A stretch of 20,791 nt of DNA. It comes from Spirochaeta sp. UBA2779. GTDB lineage: Bacteria; Spirochaetota; Spirochaetia; DSM-2461. Below the pieces are notes generated by a model, which saw nothing but the letters and a program-made list of their open reading frames with translations, searched no databases and was not told the origin of the DNA. The stretch is taken from the NCBI GenBank assembly GCA_002352375.1, contig DEIH01000229.1, positions 15,477-36,267 on the forward strand, read 5' to 3'. A program made the position numbers and the translations under genes. Of the stretch, positions 8,126-15,906 are shown piece by piece (positions within the stretch are counted from its first letter, which is position 1; each line of letters starts with the position of its first letter).

Positions 8126-9725
8126 CCTTACGGCCTCCGTTTTCTGTGTATAAGCTACGGAAACGGAATAGCTCGACAACCCTCAGACCTGTCCAATTAC
8201 CGATCCAGAGATTGATAGCAATAACGACCAGAAGAAGCTCGGGGAATGCCACCATAATAGCCTTGAGTGCAACAGAACCCATTACCACATAACACGCAGT
8301 CATAACAACGAGAGTCTGAAGGAGAATCCGAATGGTTTTCGCGGTTCCTTCTTCCACGATGGTGATGGCCAGTCTCTCAGCGGTAATTGTGAGTATCGCA
8401 ATCGGGAACACGGATGCAGCGCCAATCGTTGAGAAAGCTTCCCAGTTGATAGTCCCTGCCAAAGCTGATAGGCCAAGAAGTCCGAATATAACTACAATCA
8501 TCAGGATAGCCAGTTTCGGGGTATGGAGAATCCCAAGTTTTTCCAATGGAAATCGAAAAAGAACTGTAATCGTCAATACCAGTACAAAAGCAACAATACC
8601 CGGAAGGAGCCCCGTCCCACGAACTGCCATCGCCATCAGTGCAGGAAGAAACGTTCCAAGGGTATTGATTCCGATAACATTTCTTGAAAAAACGACAACG
8701 AGAACACCTAGGGGTATTACCAGAAGAAATTGAAGTACACCAAAAGAGATATTTCCATTCATTACGGTATTCAGGATGCTGTAGATGCTGAATTCCTGTC
8801 TCCCGAGAAAACCGATCAATCGGTCGTTAGTGAGTGTCCTCTTACGGATGTCGTACCGATAATCAAAACCAATATTCCTGGAATGCTTGAACATGGCCTC
8901 ATCCCCGCGGTACAAAGCCAGATAGTTACCCGGCAGTTCTGCAAAATAACCATTAAGAGCGTCAATTGGCACCCAGTGACCGGCAACATAAACCTCGATC
9001 CACTGGTGAGTGGTCCGTTTGCTTCCGGAATTGAGAATCAGTCCTCCGACCAGGCGTGAAGGAATACCCAGCCGACGAGCCATAGCAATGAACAGTCGGC
9101 TTTTTCCGTTACAACTGGCAGCATCAAGACGAGCCGCGGTAACAGCATCTGTTGTTCCCTTGAATGGGCGGCTTCCCATCGCCAGAACCCGGTTATACAA
9201 TTCCTGCAGGACAGGAAGGATGTAGGTTGTGTTCGCAACCCCCAACTCTTCGATCAATTCCATAATAACCGGATCCGTAACCTGTATCTGATCCGTAGAC
9301 ATCAGATACGGTTCGAAGCTTTCCGGATAATTTTCGGGGATAACGATTTCTGGATCAATTTCGAAAGAAACCGGTTTTGTAACTACCTCGAAGGAATGAG
9401 TGATCCGGAACGGTCCTACTGCCGAACGCTGGTTCCATTCTCCACGATCCCAGTGGTTGGAGGTTTCACGACGAAATCTTAATCCTCCAGCATCATTCAA
9501 TTCGTTGCGTATGGTTTGTGATGTCTCATTCCTCGGAAGAAAAGTCCGGACAACGACATCTTCGCCGTTACCGGTGAATGTCATTGTAATATCTACCGAG
9601 TAGCTGGGCTGTGGAATAATTCTTTCTAAAGAGTAATCCCCGGTCAGAATCTTCGTTGTGATGCTGCCGAAACCGATAATGAGAAAGAGTATGATAATAA
9701 GGCGTGTCCGGTTTTTTACGACCAT
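8118..9725 (-). CDS. Membrane transglutaminase-like protein with C-terminal 7-TM domain
   Basis: A 535-residue protein with an N-terminal TM (about 9-27), a periplasmic region, a transglutaminase-like core, and about seven TM helices from about 325 to 520. This is the Transglut_i_TM plus 7TM_transglut arrangement. The family is named as an inactive transglutaminase, yet Cys205 (AASCNGKS), His240 (TTHQWIEVY) and Asp255 (WVPIDALNG) sit at the spacing of a catalytic triad. The catalytic core should face the periplasm. The gene follows the TPR-barrel gene by 11 bases and overlaps the ATP-grasp gene. In known genomes this family neighbours RimK-like amidoligases, suggesting handling of an amide-linked product at the inner membrane. 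The Shine-Dalgarno is weak (AGG, 10 bases off). Reaction and substrate are unknown. Confidence 0.87.
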   Translation of the reverse strand: MVVKNRTRLIIILFLIIGFGSITTKILTGDYSLERIIPQPSYSVDITMTFTGNGEDVVVRTFLPRNETSQTIRNELNDAGGLRFRRETSNHWDRGEWNQRSAVGPFRITHSFEVVTKPVSFEIDPEIVIPENYPESFEPYLMSTDQIQVTDPVIMELIEELGVANTTYILPVLQELYNRVLAMGSRPFKGTTDAVTAARLDAASCNGKSRLFIAMARRLGIPSRLVGGLILNSGSKRTTHQWIEVYVAGHWVPIDALNGYFAELPGNYLALYRGDEAMFKHSRNIGFDYRYDIRKRTLTNDRLIGFLGRQEFSIYSILNTVMNGNISFGVLQFLLVIPLGVLVVVFSRNVIGINTLGTFLPALMAMAVRGTGLLPGIVAFVLVLTITVLFRFPLEKLGILHTPKLAILMIVVIFGLLGLSALAGTINWEAFSTIGAASVFPIAILTITAERLAITIVEEGTAKTIRILLQTLVVMTACYVVMGSVALKAIMVAFPELLLVVIAINLWIGNWTGLRVVELFRFRSLYTENGGRKDG

Positions 9726-9736
9726 ATAAGAAAAAC

Positions 9737-11977
9737 CTAACGCCGCTCGACCTGGACACCGAGATAGGCGCCGAAACTCTGAAAGTTCGTCGCTATTGAG
9801 TTGTCATAAAGCATGTTTGAGACATCCTGAATCCATCGTGCCTCCATTACACCGGAAACCGAGGTATAGGCCTTTTCCTTGAAGACATAGCTGATATCCA
9901 TGGAGAGTTCGATACTGAGATCCTTTCGTATTTCACCTGTAAACGTATTTGTCTCATCCCGGGCCGGGTAATTGGAAAATGCCCGGTAATCAAGTTTTCC
10001 GATGAGCTCTGTACGGAATCGGGACGTCCAGCGGAAATCCAGATCTAAGCGGATCGAGTGAGTGATATTGTCCCAGTAATCATTAACGAATTGCGGTGCC
10101 GGTAATCCCGACACCAGCAAATTATAATTATTTGACTCAAGCCATGCGAACTCATATTGAAGTGAGGGGCGGAACAATCCGGAGGGACGTCTGAATTCTA
10201 TTGCCGCCGAATTGATGATGTATTGCTTGTTTTTGTTCGACCCGCCATATGTCGCCTGGAGGTACTGTTTCACCAAGAGTTCATAAGCCAGATCGATTGC
10301 CATCCCTTCGATGCCATAGAAGGTGATTTCAGGGCGAAATGCCGGTGTGAATGAGTCGATTTTGTTCGATCCGGACAGATAGTCCGGATAGATCTTCAAT
10401 GTCGCTGATATATCGGTATCAAGTTTCCAATTTGGACCGAATCGCCAGCGAAGGGTATCTTCGACGGAGGCGAGGAATCGATTATCACCTGGATCTTCCG
10501 CAAGGCGGTATGATGTTGTCACATCCAGATCGTTGCGAAATGATCGGCTGCTTCCGCTTCGCCATCCAAGATTCAAAGCCAGAGTATCATTTCGGGAGAT
10601 TAAACGATCTGTACCGCTCTGTCCCGGGTCGAAGTTGAATGTTTTAATAGTCAGATCTTCGTGGTCGAAACTCAGAGCAGTCGAAAGACGCTGCCGGAAT
10701 CCGACTGGAAAAAGAATCTCCACGTCGGCGGACACTCTGGCTCCGGGGCGGGAGACAAGGGATTCATAGCCCCCGAGTACAGAAACATCATACTTTGTAT
10801 AGGGTGATTCCGTCCTTCTTACATCGGAAAGACGTTTCAGAGCATCATCCTTTGCTGTATCCTCCAGAAGTTCAGCCGCTTGTAGGAATGCAGCCGTCGC
10901 TGAAGCTGTGTGAACCATAGCAACATCTTTATCCAATGAAAGTTCAATTAAATGATCATAGGCCTTCCCTAACTCAATCAGAATATCTGCTCGATCAGTA
11001 TCATCCGCTTCCTTTTCCAGTAGGTATTCAAACCAATGAATACTGGAAGCAAAATAATCTGATGCATCCTCATCCAAATATTGCCTGCGTGCCTGTAAAC
11101 CGAGAGCATAGTAAGCATTGGCACCGAGGTATACGCTTTTTTTCTGGTACAAACCGATCTGCCCGTTATCAGGCAGGGGTGAAAATCTCTCAATAACACC
11201 GGCATAGTCCCTGTGAGTGTAGTATTGAATACGTCCCAGATCGTACAATGCTTCGTCATATCGATTTGAACTCGGAAGTTCCAGTATTTCCTGAAAAATT
11301 GCTTCGGCAAGATTATCCTGATCCAATCGCATATATATACGACCGATTCTCCACATCGCATCATCAATTTTTATGTCATCCGGATATTCTGTCAGGAGGA
11401 CATTGAAAGTCTCCATTGCCTCGTCATTCCGCTTTTCCGTATACAGGAGATAGCCAAGGCTGTATAAAGCCTCATCCCGTCGATTACTTCCCAGGTTTTC
11501 AGTTACTGTCCGGAAGGAAGCTTCCGCTTTCTCGATATTATCCGCAGATAATTGAATCTCACCGATATACCAATAAGCGTCGTCGTTTCGACTCGATTCT
11601 GGAAAAACCTGTACGAAGTTGAGGAATAAAACAAGAGATTCCTCTGAACGCCCGGTATCAAAAAGAAGTTCTGCAAGATCGTAACTCGCATCATCCTGTC
11701 TGTTACCTGATTCAGCTGATACTTCACGATAATAGGGTTCGGCTTCCATCGGCCGATCAAGATGAACCAGAGCCCTGCCGATACGCCATTTAGCGTCGTC
11801 AACTTTAATGTCCGACGAATTTAATCTGATGTGGTCCTCAAAAAGTCTGATGGCCTCGAGATACTGTCCATCACGATATTTATCGAGCCCTTCGTCATAC
11901 AAGGTTGTCTGCTGGGCTGATAGAAATGATGCTGTAAATATCAGTGTGTAAATCAGAAAGATCGCTTTTTTAAGCAT
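9737..11977 (-). CDS. TPR plus outer-membrane beta-barrel protein (first gene of envelope operon)
   Basis: A 746-residue protein with a signal peptide (residues 1-21, cleavage likely after FLSA). Residues about 25-390 are YbgF-like TPR units recurring about every 35-37 residues with D-D/E-A-x-Y/W-x-L/I-G signatures (DDAKWRIGRAL, DDAYWYIGEI, DEALYSLGYLL, DDAMWRIGRIY). From about 393 to the end the sequence alternates polar and aromatic/hydrophobic residues with many Tyr, Trp, Arg and short turns, as in a transmembrane beta-barrel of about 350 residues. The overall plan resembles PgaA and BcsC, where a periplasmic TPR part feeds an outer-membrane export barrel; no direct homology is claimed. 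GGAG six bases before the ATG supports the start. It leads the four-gene operon. The last residues are VERR rather than a terminal aromatic, a mild oddity for a barrel. Confidence 0.85.
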   Translation of the reverse strand: MLKKAIFLIYTLIFTASFLSAQQTTLYDEGLDKYRDGQYLEAIRLFEDHIRLNSSDIKVDDAKWRIGRALVHLDRPMEAEPYYREVSAESGNRQDDASYDLAELLFDTGRSEESLVLFLNFVQVFPESSRNDDAYWYIGEIQLSADNIEKAEASFRTVTENLGSNRRDEALYSLGYLLYTEKRNDEAMETFNVLLTEYPDDIKIDDAMWRIGRIYMRLDQDNLAEAIFQEILELPSSNRYDEALYDLGRIQYYTHRDYAGVIERFSPLPDNGQIGLYQKKSVYLGANAYYALGLQARRQYLDEDASDYFASSIHWFEYLLEKEADDTDRADILIELGKAYDHLIELSLDKDVAMVHTASATAAFLQAAELLEDTAKDDALKRLSDVRRTESPYTKYDVSVLGGYESLVSRPGARVSADVEILFPVGFRQRLSTALSFDHEDLTIKTFNFDPGQSGTDRLISRNDTLALNLGWRSGSSRSFRNDLDVTTSYRLAEDPGDNRFLASVEDTLRWRFGPNWKLDTDISATLKIYPDYLSGSNKIDSFTPAFRPEITFYGIEGMAIDLAYELLVKQYLQATYGGSNKNKQYIINSAAIEFRRPSGLFRPSLQYEFAWLESNNYNLLVSGLPAPQFVNDYWDNITHSIRLDLDFRWTSRFRTELIGKLDYRAFSNYPARDETNTFTGEIRKDLSIELSMDISYVFKEKAYTSVSGVMEARWIQDVSNMLYDNSIATNFQSFGAYLGVQVERR

Positions 11978-12071
11978 TGTGTTCTCCGTTAACCAATGAT
12001 GTCAGACCATCTAAACTCATAGCTACTGGAGTTATTCAGCCTGATTCATCGGTAATCAAACAAATGTAATG

Positions 12072-12115
12072 CATTAATTAATATAATTCTTATATTATAT
12101 GAATTATTGTTAATG
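12072..12115. promoter_or_regulatory. Nested AT-rich dyad, possible operator/promoter of the envelope operon
   Basis: Outer arms CATTAA (12072-12077) and TTAATG (12110-12115) enclose inner arms ATAATTC (12083-12089) and GAATTAT (12101-12107), separated by 11 bases. A minus-strand TATAAT (12099-12094) lies in the centre. A dyad straddling a -10 is what a dimeric repressor or activator site would look like. In such AT-rich DNA part of the symmetry may be chance. Confidence 0.35.
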
Positions 12116-12152
12116 ATCTCAGATATGTCCCTAACCCTGTTGCAGCATTTCC

Positions 12153-12170
12153 ATTCAGGAATCCCTGAAT
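12153..12170. repeat. Perfect 7-bp inverted repeat
   Basis: ATTCAGG-AATC-CCTGAAT is a perfect 7-bp stem with a 4-base loop. It has no T-run on either side, so it is not an obvious intrinsic terminator. It may be an operator or a small RNA hairpin, or chance. Confidence 0.35.
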
Positions 12171-12400
12171 TTCGCAGATCTCATCCAGGAACTTGATGAT
12201 GATATCTATTTCTCACAACATTCCTGGCACTAAAGACATCGGGATGAGGATTCTACTGATTGAAGTAATTTTCTTTCTTCGTCGGAAAGATGCCTGCTAT
12301 CATTCTTTGTACCAATTCAGATAATCTTATTGATATTAAAAGCATAAAAAATAATCTCATATCATATTATTTTAGTCTAAATATCTTCTAAAATGGAAAA

Positions 12401-13768
12401 ATGAGTGAAGATATCGAAGCGTTAAAGAATCCACGCCTCAAAGATATTACAAATATTGCCATTCCTATGGTTCTCAGCCAGGCCTCTGAAACCATCAATC
12501 TTTTTGTAGACCGGTTATTTCTTTCACGTCTCGGGAAACTCTTCATTTCGGGGGCCATGAGCGGCGGGATTACCACCTTTAACGTAATGTCTTTATTTAT
12601 CGGAATTATCGGCTATGTGAATGCCATTGTTGCACAGAATGACGGGGCCGGAAAAAAACGCAACTGTGCCCGGGCCACCGCTCAGTCAATTCGACTGGCC
12701 TTTATCGGATGGCCGCTGCTGATTCTGATGATTCCCCTTGTAAAACTGTTTTTTGTCTCTCTGGGCCATATTCCTGAGATGGTGGAAATGGAAATGACAT
12801 ACTTCCGCATCCTCATTTTCGGATCAATTTTCGGCCTGATCCGCTATGCTCTTGCTGGATTTTTTATCGGTCTCGGGCGAACAAGGGTTGTGATGTTGGC
12901 CAACTTTGCAGGTATGGTGGTGAATGTTCCGGCCAACTGGATACTGATATTCGGTAAATTCGGAATTCCGGCCATGGGAATAACCGGGGCTGCCATCGGT
13001 ACTCTCCTGGGATCTCTCACCATTATGCTGATACTCCTTGGAGTATATCTTTCTCCCACGTACCGCAGAGAGTTCGGTACCGCTGAGGAACTGGGATTTG
13101 ACAAACCTTTATCAAAGGTACTTCTTAAATTCGGAACTCCGGCAGGGGTAGAGAATTTCCTGAATGTCGCTGCATTTAATTTTTTTGTTCAGCTGATGTA
13201 TTCCTACGGCCCTGATACAGCGGCTGCGGTTACTATTGCTTTCAACTACGACATGGTAGCCTTCATACCCATGCTGGGATTGGGATTTGCTGCAACAACT
13301 TTAACGGGCCGTTATGTTGGTGCCCGGAATATTCCTGGAGCCGAACATGCTACCAGATTAACAATGGCGGTTACATGGTCTTTTGCGTCGATACTGGTTT
13401 GTCTCTTTGTCTTCGGAGCCAGGCCATTGGTTAATGTTTTTGCCTCAGGACTTGAAAACGGTGGAATTGATGTTGCACCAACAGCCATTACCATGTTACG
13501 TCTCGCGGCAATTTACACTCTGGCGGATGCCACACAACTGATTCTGGCAGGATCTCTCCGGGGAGCCGGAGACACACAGTTTGTTATGAGAATCTCGATT
13601 ATACTCCATTGGACTTTTGCCGGTGTCGCCTGGTATGCTATCAAGGTTTTACAAATACCGCCGGTATCCATGTGGACGATATTCATTATCTTTGTCATAA
13701 CCCTCGGGGTTGGAATGTTCTTGCGTTACCGATTCGGAAAGTGGCGTGAGATGAGTCTCGTTGTTTAA
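12401..13768 (+). CDS. MATE-family multidrug/organic cation efflux transporter
   Basis: A 455-residue polytopic protein with about 12 TM helices in two six-helix halves, the MATE/NorM plan. Family-like segments include IAIPMVLSQASETINLFVDR near the start and GRTRVVMLANFAGMVVNVPANWILIFG at the end of the first half. In the second half, GTPAGVENFLN opens the TM7 region and the repeat signature LAGSLRGAGDTQFVMR appears near residue 390. MATE proteins expel drugs or metabolites across the inner membrane using Na+ or H+ gradients; the coupling ion and substrate cannot be read here. Start ATG 12401 has only a weak GGA upstream. It is followed 44 bases later by the MBL-fold gene on the same strand, with a hairpin and a -10-like box in between, so the two may be separate units. 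Confidence 0.92.
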   Translation: MSEDIEALKNPRLKDITNIAIPMVLSQASETINLFVDRLFLSRLGKLFISGAMSGGITTFNVMSLFIGIIGYVNAIVAQNDGAGKKRNCARATAQSIRLAFIGWPLLILMIPLVKLFFVSLGHIPEMVEMEMTYFRILIFGSIFGLIRYALAGFFIGLGRTRVVMLANFAGMVVNVPANWILIFGKFGIPAMGITGAAIGTLLGSLTIMLILLGVYLSPTYRREFGTAEELGFDKPLSKVLLKFGTPAGVENFLNVAAFNFFVQLMYSYGPDTAAAVTIAFNYDMVAFIPMLGLGFAATTLTGRYVGARNIPGAEHATRLTMAVTWSFASILVCLFVFGARPLVNVFASGLENGGIDVAPTAITMLRLAAIYTLADATQLILAGSLRGAGDTQFVMRISIILHWTFAGVAWYAIKVLQIPPVSMWTIFIIFVITLGVGMFLRYRFGKWREMSLVV

Positions 13769-13779
13769 AGAATTAAACA
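13762..13779 (+). terminator. AT-rich hairpin at the end of the MATE gene
   Basis: TGTTTAA-AGAA-TTAAACA is a perfect 7-bp stem with a 4-base loop that includes the MATE stop codon. There is no T-tract right after it, so it would be a weak terminator at best. It could instead be a binding site for the downstream promoter. Confidence 0.3.
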
Positions 13780-13800
13780 CATTTACTCCATTTATTAAAC

Positions 13801-13806
13801 TATAAT
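13801..13806 (+). promoter_or_regulatory. Consensus -10 box (TATAAT) directly upstream of the MBL-fold gene
   Basis: A perfect TATAAT begins 12 bases before the ATG at 13813, the same distance as at the penicillin acylase gene. The predicted transcript start falls at the ATG. The only GGA nearby is two bases from the ATG, too close for a working Shine-Dalgarno. No good -35 is visible at 16-18 bases. Confidence 0.4.
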
Positions 13807-13812
13807 TGGATC

Positions 13813-15195
13813 ATGAATATCACATGCCACGGCGCTGCCAGAGTCGTTACCGGATCCTGCCATCAGGTTGAGCTTGAAGGTACAAATTTTCTGATTGACT
13901 GCGGTTTATTTCAAGGTGGAAAAGACCTGAACCGCCTGAACTATGAGGCCTTTCAATTCAACCCGGAAGATATTGACTTTGTTATCGTAACTCACGGGCA
14001 TATCGATCACTGCGGACTGCTGCCCAAACTGGTAAAAAAGGGCTTCAATGGAGAAATTTATACCACTGAGGCCACTGCCGACCTGCTTCCCATCATGCTC
14101 AGTGATGCAGCATTCATCCAGGAGAAGGACACGGAGCATGAAAACCGCCGAAGGCAGCGTCAGGGATTGAAACCCAGAGAACCTCTCTACACCAGAGACG
14201 ATGCGGAGAAAATCCCTCCTATGCTTCGACAGCTTCCCTATGGAGAATCGATGAAAATCAATGATGAGGTAACCATCAGATTCCGGGATGCCGGTCATGT
14301 TATCGGTTCGGCGATTGTGGAACTCTTTCTTACAGAGAGGGGCAATGAAATCAAGGTGGTTTTTTCGGGTGATCTCGGACAGTGGGATGTCCCTATCATT
14401 GAAGATCCCAGCTTCATATGGAACGCTGATTATGTTTTTATGGAATCCACCTATGGAGACAGGCTCCATGGAAAACGCAAGCCCAGAAAAGAACTGCTTT
14501 TTGAACAGATAATGAATACCTACAAACGGGGAGGAAAACTCCTGATACCTAGTTTCGCCCTGGAACGTACCCAGGAGTTGTTATACCTATTAAGTGAACT
14601 CAAAACAGAGCGTCCGGATTTTCCTGATATCAATATCTACCTGGACAGTCCCCTGGCCATCAAAGTAACAAAGGTTTTCCGGGATCATCCGGAATTGTAC
14701 GATGAAAAAGCCCGTTCACGAACCGACAAACCCTTTGATTTTCCAGGATTAACCTGTACTACCACCGCCGCCGAATCAATGCGGATTAACGTATCTGAAG
14801 ATCCGGCCATCGTTATTGCCGGAAGCGGGATGTGCACTGCCGGACGTATCAGGCACCATCTGAAGCATGGTATCTGGGACCCGAAAAATACTGTTCTTTT
14901 CGTAGGTTATCAAGCCCCTGGAACTCTTGGACGCATCCTCCTTGACGGTGCCTCGGAAATCCGGATGATGGGTTTAACCCTGGCGGTTAAGGCCGAAATT
15001 GCCAGAATAGGCTCGTTCTCAGCCCATGCAGACAGAAACGATCTTACCCGCTGGATAGAAGCATTCAAGGAGAAACCGAAAAAAGTTTTTCTGGTTCACG
15101 GTGAGGGAAAAACTATTGACAAGTTTTCCGAATACCTTGACCAAAGGGGCTTTAATACTGCAATTCCCACACGCGGAAATAACGTGATGACCTGA
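13813..15195 (+). CDS. MBL-fold/beta-CASP hydrolase, RNA-processing type (YSH1/CPSF73-like)
   Basis: A 460-residue metallo-beta-lactamase-fold protein with the zinc motif H61-x-H63-x-D65-H66 (THGHIDHCG), His162 (DAGHVIGSA) and Asp187 (FSGDLG). The beta-CASP insertion follows, including SFALERTQELLY and the conserved GSGMCTAGRIRHHL. The C-terminal half has SFSAHAD (His405) and the closing LVHGE (His429). These are the motifs of the bacterial and archaeal relatives of CPSF-73/YSH1 and RMMBL proteins, which cut RNA as endo- or 5'-exonucleases. Length is typical. It should be soluble in the cytoplasm. It ends only eight bases from the convergent hemolysin III gene. RNA as substrate is family knowledge, not shown here. 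Confidence 0.93.
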   Translation: MNITCHGAARVVTGSCHQVELEGTNFLIDCGLFQGGKDLNRLNYEAFQFNPEDIDFVIVTHGHIDHCGLLPKLVKKGFNGEIYTTEATADLLPIMLSDAAFIQEKDTEHENRRRQRQGLKPREPLYTRDDAEKIPPMLRQLPYGESMKINDEVTIRFRDAGHVIGSAIVELFLTERGNEIKVVFSGDLGQWDVPIIEDPSFIWNADYVFMESTYGDRLHGKRKPRKELLFEQIMNTYKRGGKLLIPSFALERTQELLYLLSELKTERPDFPDINIYLDSPLAIKVTKVFRDHPELYDEKARSRTDKPFDFPGLTCTTTAAESMRINVSEDPAIVIAGSGMCTAGRIRHHLKHGIWDPKNTVLFVGYQAPGTLGRILLDGASEIRMMGLTLAVKAEIARIGSFSAHADRNDLTRWIEAFKEKPKKVFLVHGEGKTIDKFSEYLDQRGFNTAIPTRGNNVMT

Positions 15196-15203
15196 AATTT
15201 CGA

Positions 15204-15857
15204 TTATGTGAGATAAAAAGCAAATCCCAGAAAAAAACTGATACCCCCGGCTAAAACAAACAAATGCCAGAGAACATGGCTGAAGGGAAGTTTTTTCCAA
15301 AGGTAGAACACTATGCCTCCGGTATACAGCCCTCCGCCCAGCATTGTCCACATAATAAATCCCGATGGGGAGGCTCCACTTAAAGGTTTGAATGCAGCAA
15401 TAATAAGCCAGCCCATAGGCAGATAGAGAAGATCTGAAGCTATATTTTTACCCCTGAGGAAGACTGTTTTCATCAGGATTCCTGCAAATGCAATACCCCA
15501 GATAATACCGAATACCCACCACCCCCAGGGATTAGGTAGGGCAATAAGAGAAATAGGTGTGTAAGTACCGGCAATAAGTAAATACACTGAAGCCTGGTCC
15601 AAAACCCGCATAGGTGCATGAATTTTCGGATAATCTGTGAATAAATGGGTTAAAGAGGATGAGAGATAAAGTAATATCTGAAAGGCCCCATACAGACTGA
15701 AGCTGACATACCGCTGGACTCCACCACTGTTCATTCTGGTAAGAGCAATGAGAAATATTAATCCGGCGATGCTCATACCGGCACCTATGCTGTGGGTGAT
15801 TGAATTCAGTTTTTCCTCAATCAGATGCTTGTTTATTGTATTATTCTTTTCCGGCAT
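15204..15857 (-). CDS. Hemolysin III / PAQR-family membrane protein
   Basis: A 217-residue protein with seven TM helices and hemolysin III landmarks: EEKLNSITHSIGAG near the N-terminus, YLSSSLTHLF (His71), LDQASVYLLIAGTYTPISL (85-103), and HVLWHLFVLAGG (His194, His198). The three His match the zinc-binding set of PAQR receptors. Bacterial members were named for haemolysis by one Bacillus protein, but most likely act in membrane lipid or ceramidase-like chemistry or in stress; the role here is unknown. It is a single gene divergent from larA (49 bases between starts). No Shine-Dalgarno is seen before the start ATG 15857. Confidence 0.92.
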   Translation of the reverse strand: MPEKNNTINKHLIEEKLNSITHSIGAGMSIAGLIFLIALTRMNSGGVQRYVSFSLYGAFQILLYLSSSLTHLFTDYPKIHAPMRVLDQASVYLLIAGTYTPISLIALPNPWGWWVFGIIWGIAFAGILMKTVFLRGKNIASDLLYLPMGWLIIAAFKPLSGASPSGFIMWTMLGGGLYTGGIVFYLWKKLPFSHVLWHLFVLAGGISFFLGFAFYLT

Positions 15858-15906
15858 GACATAATGGTGACGGTTAAATCAAACGTGGTAAACCCCGGGA
15901 GACTCC

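Larger units (their letters stand above)
11978..12400. other. AT-rich divergent intergenic region
   Basis: This region lies between the envelope operon (minus) and the MATE gene (plus). I find no convincing gene on either strand. A 23-codon frame from ATG 12125 ends quickly, and a neighbouring frame (12171 on, reading NFADLIQELDDD) is also short; they could be remains of a decayed gene but nothing supports that firmly. The region holds two dyads, listed separately. Upstream of the operon, a minus-strand TATAAT at 12099-12094 gives a possible -10 with no clear -35. No riboswitch-like structure was recognised. Confidence 0.5.

Noticed and set aside
7256..8179. Longer start for the ATP-grasp ligase at 8179
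   Set aside because: The extra 18 residues do not resemble the family and would overlap the transglutaminase gene by 62 bases. ATG 8125 has a good ribosome site and matches the family N-terminus.
12125..12235. Short frames that might be remains of a transposase or other gene
   Set aside because: The pieces (23 codons and about 20 codons in different frames) are too short to assign, and no terminal repeats or target duplication were seen.
13906..14469. Antisense frame of 187 residues inside the MBL-fold gene
   Set aside because: No recognisable protein features, and it lies wholly opposite a gene with clear catalytic motifs.
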